Source: an uncultured bacterium (GTDB lineage Bacteria > Bacillota > Clostridia > Lachnospirales > Lachnospiraceae). Taken from it: a stretch of DNA of 15,080 nucleotides. The position numbers and the translations under genes were made by a program. The notes under the pieces are model-generated. The model saw only the letters and a program-made list of their open reading frames with translations. It had not been told where the DNA came from and ran no database searches. The stretch covers positions 1 to 15,080 of the forward strand of contig CAMUHA010000066.1 of NCBI GenBank assembly GCA_947088515.1, read 5' to 3'. Of the stretch, positions 7,753 to 13,422 are shown piece by piece. How positions within the stretch are numbered: the stretch's first letter is position 1; each line of letters opens with the position of its first letter.

Positions 7753-8670
7753 TTAAAGCAAACAATTGATTGCATTAACTAAATCATTTGAACTTACAAT
7801 TGTCTCGCATATGTGACATACATTTGCATATTTTAAATCTTTATTAAGCAATTTCTTTTCTATCAAAATCTTCAATATATCTTTAAATCCATTATAATAT
7901 ATATATTTATATAACTTATTTTGTCTGGCTAGTTTAATAGCCTGGTTAACAGAAATATCTTTTATATTACCTACGGACATATTTTGTGGTTTACTAAATA
8001 AACAACACGGAAAACAATTGCCTTTCTCATCCACAAAAAAAGTTGAAGACCTTTTACAGGTTAAATCTATATCTTCTATAGAATAAAGCTTAAACCAGTC
8101 CTTTGAGATCTCATTTCCTCTTCCTATTGGCCAAAGTGAATATATTTGAAATTTCATATCATTAATTTCCTGTCCCAAATTTCTGGCCATATCAATACAG
8201 ATCTGATTTTCCTTCATTAAACCAACTTTAAAGACTAGCTCAATACCATGTTTTTTACATATATTTATTGCATCTCTCAAACATTGTATATCAATATAAT
8301 TTAAATGAAATTCATCAACACTTATATTTATCAAATCAAACTTACAGTCAATAAATAGTTTTAAGTCATCCTCCCTCTTCTCTATATCTTTAAAATAATG
8401 TCCATTTGTTACACAACAAATTTTCTTTTCGTTTTTATGTAAATCGACCTGAACTTTTTTAATCTCATTAAGATATAAAAAGGGTTCTCCTCCCGTAAAA
8501 ACTATATTTTTAATCCACGGATTTTCACATATTTCATTTACAATCTTTTTTAATTTTTTTCCCTCAATTACATTTTCTGATTCATGTGACTGACAAGCAT
8601 TTATACCACACATCTCACATTTAGCGTTACAACGATTAGTAATAGATAATGCTAAATTATTATAAATCAT
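7753..8670 (-). CDS. Radical SAM enzyme, 305 aa
   Basis: The CxxxCxxC cluster motif lies at the very N-terminus (TNRCNAKCEMCG; C14, C18, C21), followed by FTGGEPFLY for SAM binding. The chain then keeps a half-barrel length of about 200 residues and ends in a short Cys-bearing tail, with FVDEKGNCFPCCLFSK and later VCHICE, which could hold a second iron-sulphur cluster of reduced SPASM type. No leader-binding (RRE-like) domain is evident. GAGGAG stands 5 bases before the ATG. It is the third radical SAM gene of the window and the one nearest the aminoacylation genes. The tail differs from the other two enzymes, so it probably acts on a different residue or a different molecule. The substrate is inferred to be the small peptide, not shown. 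Confidence 0.82.
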   Translation of the reverse strand: MIYNNLALSITNRCNAKCEMCGINACQSHESENVIEGKKLKKIVNEICENPWIKNIVFTGGEPFLYLNEIKKVQVDLHKNEKKICCVTNGHYFKDIEKREDDLKLFIDCKFDLINISVDEFHLNYIDIQCLRDAINICKKHGIELVFKVGLMKENQICIDMARNLGQEINDMKFQIYSLWPIGRGNEISKDWFKLYSIEDIDLTCKRSSTFFVDEKGNCFPCCLFSKPQNMSVGNIKDISVNQAIKLARQNKLYKYIYYNGFKDILKILIEKKLLNKDLKYANVCHICETIVSSNDLVNAINCLL

Positions 8671-8744
8671 TTCTTCTCCTCAAAGCATATTATTTCTTTA
8701 TTTCTAACCTTCCGGCATACATACACTTCCAAAAACACAAACAT
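8667..8744 (-). CDS. Possible 25-residue peptide in the gap before the radical SAM gene
   Basis: The 97-base gap between the S8/P-loop gene and the radical SAM gene is fully open in the frame of the upstream gene past its TAG stop. It contains an ATG at 8744 (or GTG at 8765) and ends with TGA inside the ATG of the next gene. The product reads MFVFLEVYVCRKVRNKEIIC plus five residues, with two Cys. The ribosome binding site is poor (GGAG 14 bases away). It may be a second small peptide, a coupling leader, or an accidental open stretch left after a nonsense mutation shortened the upstream protein. Confidence 0.2.
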   Translation of the reverse strand: MFVFLEVYVCRKVRNKEIICFEEKK

Positions 8745-8768
8745 TGTAGGTTGACCGTTCTCCACACT

Positions 8769-10532
8769 CTACTCGCTCAAGATGTCAATAATGTCTTCAA
8801 CAATAGACCTCGAACTTTCCTCACTCATCTTATAAATACTAACGTTTATATTACTTGAGAGTTCTAAAATAAAACTATCCAATTTTTTTTCATCTGAAAT
8901 CATTAAATTAACTTTTTTAATCCTGCCGTTTTCATCTACTTTAATTATTACCGGATTAACCATTATGGCACTCACCACAGCCTGTGAATATGCCTCCACT
9001 GCCATTATTGTTCTTCTAATTAAGTCTATTTCATCATCAGGAGAAACAGTAAGGACAACTATATCTGGAGCTAATCCAAATAATAGTGAAAACTGCATAG
9101 TAGTACATTGGTTCATATTAAAATAGTTCTTTGGTAATGTGGATGCCTGCATTGAAAAAAGTATAATATCTCTATTTTTCAAATACGATTTATATGCCAT
9201 ATTGTTTATATAAATTGCATATTCATCCAATGGAACACTTACTGTTTTATGATATCCATATGGGAAAATATAGTCAGCCTCAAATAAACCTCCTGTTGGT
9301 TCGGAAGTAAGTAAACCAACAGAATATCCTTGTTCTTTAAAATAACTATACATCTCTATTTGAGTAGTAAACTTACCTTGCTGAGATCTTGTCCCTAAAA
9401 CAACAATAACAGGTATAGGAATATTCCACATTTTTCCCATTTGTGCATGAGGAAAATTTTTTTTGCTAATCATAGGGCAATACACTATATTTCCAAGCTG
9501 TGGATATTTTTCTTTATATAAAGTTAATATCTCATCATCAAGTGCATATATTTTTTTGTTAAATATAATGCTTTTTTTCACTATTTCTTCAATATATTTT
9601 CCAACACCAGCATTTATGTATTTATCAATATGGCCTATTACAAAAGTATCAAATTTATCCCATTCAATTTTAGATATATTCTGCACTATATATTTTTTCT
9701 TATCCCATGTTTCAACCTCTAATCCACAAGATAACGAAAATTTTATATCATAAACTCCAATTATATCTAATTTTGTATATTTGCGCAAATTGAGTACTGT
9801 CTCTAATTCTTTAGAAAAGGGAAATAAAACAGCTTTACTCATTTCAAAGCATTCCACATCAGCTATTTTTCCATAACTTTTCTGCTCTGAAGCATTTTCA
9901 CGTAAATATCTGTAAATATCATTTCGATGATATTTTCCATTAATAGATATAATGTATTTACAGATTAAGCCTGTAATATGACCACACAAAAAACTGGAAC
10001 CTATAACCAGCCTTCGCTTATTGTCGTATAAGACGTTCTTTTGCTCCAATGGCCCTAGAATATTTACAGTGCCACCATCAATCCAAATATATCCTCCAGA
10101 AACCTTTGCTGATAAGTCTACTCCAATTACACAATCCAAACATGCAGGATAGGTCATTGTGCCATTATTATTAAACGCGGCAACCAAAATAGTACCTTTA
10201 TTCACTATTTGTTTACATATATTTTCAATCTGATTAACACATTCAGACTCTTGTACGCCTAAGCTCATATTAATAACATGATATACTTTATCACTAGATG
10301 CAATATAATCTAAAACTTTAATTATTTTTTCTGTTTCTGCTTCATCATCTGTAAAGATAGGATAAACATCAACATCAATATCCTGACATACCTGATATAT
10401 TTCACCACATACCGCAGTTCCGTGCCAACATTTTTTGCATTCATCAGATTTCCATATATTATTAATAACTATATTTTTTAAAATAGGATGATTATGTACT
10501 TCGGTGTCTATCATCGCAACTTTTACTTTCAT
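8769..10532 (-). CDS. Subtilisin-like (S8) domain fused to a DUF1611-like P-loop domain, 587 aa
   Basis: Residues 1-205 form an S8 protease core with the triad in order: D9 (AMIDTEVH), H37 (CWHGTAVCG), oxyanion N121 (VAAFNNNG) and S180 (GSSFLCGHITG; the usual Pro is Gly184). There is no signal peptide or propeptide, so it acts in the cytoplasm, which fits cleavage of a peptide leader. Residues about 225-350 look Rossmann-like, and 370-585 carry a P-loop LGTRSQQGKFTTQIEM (379-394) followed by SEPTGGLFEADYIFPYGYH. This resembles DUF1611 and, from memory, the TIGR04066 'peptide maturation system' family. Fusion of the two is unusual to me. The ATG at 10532 was chosen; a TTG at 10541 is only 3 bases from AAGGAG, while the ATG is 12 bases away, so either is possible. 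It follows the peptide gene after a structured spacer. Confidence 0.82.
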   Translation of the reverse strand: MKVKVAMIDTEVHNHPILKNIVINNIWKSDECKKCWHGTAVCGEIYQVCQDIDVDVYPIFTDDEAETEKIIKVLDYIASSDKVYHVINMSLGVQESECVNQIENICKQIVNKGTILVAAFNNNGTMTYPACLDCVIGVDLSAKVSGGYIWIDGGTVNILGPLEQKNVLYDNKRRLVIGSSFLCGHITGLICKYIISINGKYHRNDIYRYLRENASEQKSYGKIADVECFEMSKAVLFPFSKELETVLNLRKYTKLDIIGVYDIKFSLSCGLEVETWDKKKYIVQNISKIEWDKFDTFVIGHIDKYINAGVGKYIEEIVKKSIIFNKKIYALDDEILTLYKEKYPQLGNIVYCPMISKKNFPHAQMGKMWNIPIPVIVVLGTRSQQGKFTTQIEMYSYFKEQGYSVGLLTSEPTGGLFEADYIFPYGYHKTVSVPLDEYAIYINNMAYKSYLKNRDIILFSMQASTLPKNYFNMNQCTTMQFSLLFGLAPDIVVLTVSPDDEIDLIRRTIMAVEAYSQAVVSAIMVNPVIIKVDENGRIKKVNLMISDEKKLDSFILELSSNINVSIYKMSEESSRSIVEDIIDILSE

Positions 10533-10581
10533 ACTTGACAAATACTCCTTGTCTTATCAAATATAACATTAACTTTATAAA

Positions 10582-10638
10582 ATGCGCCATAATACAAGAC
10601 ATCAAAATTTATAATTTCTTTCTCATATTATGGCACAT
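10582..10638 (-). repeat. 13-bp inverted repeat downstream of the peptide gene
   Basis: Arms 10582-10594 and 10626-10638 pair over 13 positions with a single G-U, around a 31-base loop that itself holds AAATT/AATTT. On the transcript it is followed by UUUUAUAAAG, a weak U-run. It may act as a leaky terminator or a 3' stabiliser that keeps the peptide message more abundant than the downstream genes. Inferred from pairing only. Confidence 0.55.
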
Positions 10639-10654
10639 CTATAAATCATTGTGC

Positions 10655-10676
10655 ATAATTCTCTTATAGGAATTAT
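10655..10676 (-). repeat. 7-bp hairpin just after the peptide gene
   Basis: Arms 10655-10661 and 10670-10676 (ATAATTC/GAATTAT) pair perfectly over an 8-base loop, 17 bases after the peptide stop codon. No T-run follows, so it is not a standard terminator. With the larger repeat next to it, it makes this spacer unusually structured for such an AT-rich cluster. Confidence 0.4.
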
Positions 10677-10692
10677 TCAAATTCTTTGTGTT

Positions 10693-10776
10693 TTAGCAAA
10701 GTGCATTAAAACATGTAAATTCAGCATTCAATATGGCTTTATAATTTGTTTTACGTAACTTTCTTAATTTTTTCAT
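10693..10776 (-). CDS. Putative RiPP precursor peptide, 27 aa
   Basis: A 27-codon gene starts at an ATG that shares its bases with the TGA stop of the carrier-like gene (ATGA). It is preceded by a perfect AAGGAGG at a 7-base spacing, the strongest ribosome binding site in the window. The product has a strongly basic start (MKKLRKLRKTNY, 1-12), a linker (KAILNAE, 13-19) and a C-terminal tail FTCFNALC (20-27) with Cys at 22 and as the last residue. The basic KKL start and the Cys-bearing end fit the clostridial bacteriocin-like precursors of the CLI_3235/TIGR04065 type as I remember them, though those have more Cys. It lies between the carrier-like protein and the protease fusion and is followed by a structured spacer, as expected for a precursor made in excess. 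The modification and cleavage site cannot be read from sequence. Confidence 0.72.
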   Translation of the reverse strand: MKKLRKLRKTNYKAILNAEFTCFNALC

Positions 10777-11051
10777 CTGTCTTCCTCCTTTCCTTTTGAA
10801 TTTATTTTATTATTAATACAAACAATAAAATCATCAATATTTTCAAACACATTACGTTCCATTGCATCTTCTGGTAAAATAATATTATATCTTTCTTCAA
10901 TATCCACTAATATCGAAATATATAAAAGTGAATCAATTTCATCTGCAATGCCTGCTAAAATAACAGCATAGTTTTCTGTAGTTATTTCTTCTTTAGATAT
11001 TAAATTATTACTTACCAGAACTTCAATAATTTCATTAATTTTTTTGTCCAA
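10773..11051 (-). CDS. Acyl-carrier-related protein of a peptide maturation system, 92 aa
   Basis: This is a carrier-fold protein with the site IADEIDSLLYISILVDIEER (35-54); S41 in the D-S-L motif is the likely phosphopantetheine attachment point. A helix-rich C-terminal part (NVFENIDDFIVCINN) completes the fold. Carrier-related proteins are known beside radical SAM maturases in clostridial peptide clusters (TIGR04069, from memory), where their job is not understood. It starts at TTG 11051, with AGGA 12 bases upstream and no in-frame ATG in the first part, so translation may be weak. Its stop overlaps the start of the 27-residue peptide, which couples their translation. It differs clearly from the second carrier at 4950-5210, so the two probably have separate partners. 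It could also be a structural scaffold that is not pantetheinylated. Confidence 0.8.
   Translation of the reverse strand: MDKKINEIIEVLVSNNLISKEEITTENYAVILAGIADEIDSLLYISILVDIEERYNIILPEDAMERNVFENIDDFIVCINNKINSKGKEEDR
10784..10790 (-). promoter_or_regulatory. Consensus ribosome binding site of the peptide gene
   Basis: AAGGAGG lies 7 bases before the ATG at 10776 and inside the last codons (Lys-Glu-Glu) of the carrier-like gene. A perfect site here, compared with weaker ones for most neighbours, is the main reason to accept the 27-codon frame as a real gene and predicts strong translation. Confidence 0.75.
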
Positions 11052-11102
11052 AATTTATCACATTCCTTTACTATTTTTTGTTTGACTGATTTTAAATATC
11101 TA

Positions 11103-12404
11103 TTATATATGATATATAACCTTACAAGTGTCATCACATTTTAAAATGCAATGTAAAATTAAATCTATATCTATCATTTCATATCCGCACTGAATATCTG
11201 TTAAGAATGGACAAGCTTTCCCTAAACATATCGGAAGTTTTTCACAAGTATGGCACATTTCAGGTCTTAACCTTTTTTTAGTTAATGTTATATTTAAATA
11301 TTTTTCCGGGTCCTGCAATAGGTCATCTATATTGGCTATATGACTTTTTTCTGGTTCTACGTTTCGTTCACACTTTCCAACAATACCTGAAGGGAAAAAA
11401 ATAAATGAGTTTTTTTTTGAAGCTTCACATACTCTTGCGCCTGGACGCAATGTACCAGCAAGATAGCGATTTCTTAATCTATAATCACTTGCCAATTTTA
11501 TCACATTTGAATATTCTTTAACTCCACACAAAATTTTCTTATCATTCTCTTCTATTCTGCCCCAATCCTCAGCTAATTTCCAAGTAAAGTTGAAACGCTT
11601 ATCATTTCCAAATTCCTTTTGCAGAAATAACATATATTCCTCAATATTTTCATAAATGGGATGAGTTATATTTGTTCTGATTAATATACTAATCATATTT
11701 GATTTTAGATTATTCCGAATATCTTTTAAGTTATTTATTATGACTTCCCAACTTCCACTTCCATCCTTACACATCCGTTGTTTATCATGTGTTTTCTGTA
11801 ATCCGTCAACCGTAATTTGATAAGCATATAAATGATTCTTTTTTAGTCGCTCCATTGTTTTACAATTTAATAGATATCCATTAGTTGATGTTACTGCAAA
11901 ATATTGAACCAAATTTTGTTCACATATACTTATAAATGCCTTTGACATTTTTTCTATAATATCCATACATAGTAACGGCTCTCCTCCAAACCATTCTACC
12001 TTTAATATCTTATATTTTTTTATATTTTTCTTTACAAATTCGATGATTTTCTCTTGTAATTCAAGTTGAATCCGATTTTGAATATGCTCCTCGCAACAAT
12101 ATATACATCTCAAATTACAGTTTTCAGTAAGTATGATAATTAAAGATAACATGTCTGTCTGTTCATATATCCGTTCTTCTATTTCCGCAACTATACTATC
12201 TTCATTATATCCATCATCAACTAAATATCCTTTTTCTGCTAAAAAAGATTCTACATTTTGATTTTTTTCCCCATCTCTGAAAAATTTGTAGATTTTATCA
12301 TTAGCCTGTCCTCTAAATATATGTATTTGTCCATTTAAATAATTTATCAGAACTGCCTCTTCTCCATTAGGTGTATATAAGTGATTATACTTTGATAATT
12401 TCAT
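11103..12404 (-). CDS. Radical SAM/SPASM peptide maturase, 433 aa
   Basis: An N-terminal region of about 85 residues (YNHLYTPNGEEAVLINYLNG at its start) precedes the radical SAM core, as in peptide-modifying enzymes whose N-terminus handles the leader. The cluster motif is ENCNLRCIYCC (C96, C100, C103), followed by WFGGEPLL for SAM binding. The C-terminal SPASM region has VCEASKK...GKC, then MCHTCEKLPICLGKACPFL and three more Cys near the end, enough for two extra clusters. This matches the architecture of the Cys-rich-peptide maturase family (TIGR04068, from memory). An ATG at 12422 is in frame, but no ribosome binding site precedes it, while GAGGA precedes the ATG at 12404 by 11 bases, so the later start is preferred. 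It overlaps the previous gene by 20 bases and is the likely modifier of the 27-residue peptide. Confidence 0.87.
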   Translation of the reverse strand: MKLSKYNHLYTPNGEEAVLINYLNGQIHIFRGQANDKIYKFFRDGEKNQNVESFLAEKGYLVDDGYNEDSIVAEIEERIYEQTDMLSLIIILTENCNLRCIYCCEEHIQNRIQLELQEKIIEFVKKNIKKYKILKVEWFGGEPLLCMDIIEKMSKAFISICEQNLVQYFAVTSTNGYLLNCKTMERLKKNHLYAYQITVDGLQKTHDKQRMCKDGSGSWEVIINNLKDIRNNLKSNMISILIRTNITHPIYENIEEYMLFLQKEFGNDKRFNFTWKLAEDWGRIEENDKKILCGVKEYSNVIKLASDYRLRNRYLAGTLRPGARVCEASKKNSFIFFPSGIVGKCERNVEPEKSHIANIDDLLQDPEKYLNITLTKKRLRPEMCHTCEKLPICLGKACPFLTDIQCGYEMIDIDLILHCILKCDDTCKVIYHI

Positions 12405-13422
12405 AATTGACTTTTTCCTCATTAAAACAGCAATTTTTTATGCCACTATTAAAATTTTTATGTGATTCTATTGACATAGCCCTACAATATTTGCATTCTT
12501 CAACATATTCACATTCCACACAATAACCTGCATTTTTTTTGTCTTTATTTCTTAACTTTTTTAGCACCTCAGATTTCTCCCAATATTCTTTAATTGAGTT
12601 AAATTCTTCAGGGTATATCAAATGTAAACACGGCATATACAAATTATCCAGATTGACCGCACATACACTAATTCCCGCCTGACATCCTGATAAAATAGTA
12701 CGTGGATAATTTAGTACTTTTGATAACAATATGTCATAGCACTTTTGAATTGTAATAAATCCAGAACTCTTCTCTCTACTAATAACATCAAATAGTACCT
12801 CATAATCCTTCCTGGTTAAAGGTGAATCTATTTCTATACCACCTGTTAATTTATTAGCAACAACATTAATAAAATTTGCACCTAATTTCTTAGAAAATTT
12901 AATCAGGTCTTCAAAATCTAAAACATTATCATGTCTTGCTACCCAATTAATGCCAAAAGGAATATTATTATGTTCAAATACTTTTGCCGCATTAACGCTC
13001 GCATTGTATCCATCTCTTGATTTACTGTTTATTTCATCAGAGGAACCATTTAAGGAAATTAATAAGGTAATTTTCTTTATGTTTTTTAATTGGGAAACAA
13101 CTTCTTCTCTTAAATAACATCCACTTGTAAATATAGTTACTTCAATATCATATTCTGCTGCATACCTTATCATTTCTATAATATTATTATGAGCAAATGG
13201 CTCGCCACCCATAAGTGAAACTCCCTTTACTCCCAGTAAAAACGCCTCATCAATGTGATGCTTATAGTCATCCAAATCCATAAATTTCTGCATATTTACA
13301 GGAATTTTATAACATTGTGGACAACTTAAAGCACATTTATTAGTTATCTCAATCTGCATAAATCTTGGATTGTTTAAACAATTTTTCTCCCTAATACTAA
13401 TAATATCAGATTTTACACTCAT
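12385..13422 (-). CDS. Radical SAM/SPASM enzyme, 345 aa
   Basis: The motif TNKCALSCPQCYK (C30, C34, C37) and LMGGEPFAHNN mark the radical SAM core. The C-terminal SPASM region shows SGCQAGISVCAVNLDNLYMPC, then CVECEYVEECKYC with the C-x2-C-x5-C-x2-C spacing and a final CC pair, so two auxiliary clusters are likely. The start is immediate, with only 20 residues before the barrel, and no separate leader-binding domain is visible. The ATG overlaps the stop of the ABC transporter gene (ATGA) and GGAG is 10 bases upstream. It is only distantly like the two other radical SAM proteins and probably carries out a different step, such as a second thioether, an epimerisation or a C-C bond. The substrate is inferred from context. 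Confidence 0.87.
   Translation of the reverse strand: MSVKSDIISIREKNCLNNPRFMQIEITNKCALSCPQCYKIPVNMQKFMDLDDYKHHIDEAFLLGVKGVSLMGGEPFAHNNIIEMIRYAAEYDIEVTIFTSGCYLREEVVSQLKNIKKITLLISLNGSSDEINSKSRDGYNASVNAAKVFEHNNIPFGINWVARHDNVLDFEDLIKFSKKLGANFINVVANKLTGGIEIDSPLTRKDYEVLFDVISREKSSGFITIQKCYDILLSKVLNYPRTILSGCQAGISVCAVNLDNLYMPCLHLIYPEEFNSIKEYWEKSEVLKKLRNKDKKNAGYCVECEYVEECKYCRAMSIESHKNFNSGIKNCCFNEEKVNYEIIKV

Noticed and set aside
10530..10605. Short frame starting MSCIMAHFIK in the spacer after the peptide gene
   Set aside because: It overlaps the inverted repeat and the start of the protease fusion gene and has no ribosome binding site.
12405..12422. Upstream ATG as start of the second radical SAM/SPASM gene
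   Set aside because: No ribosome binding site precedes it, while GAGGA stands before the ATG at 12404.
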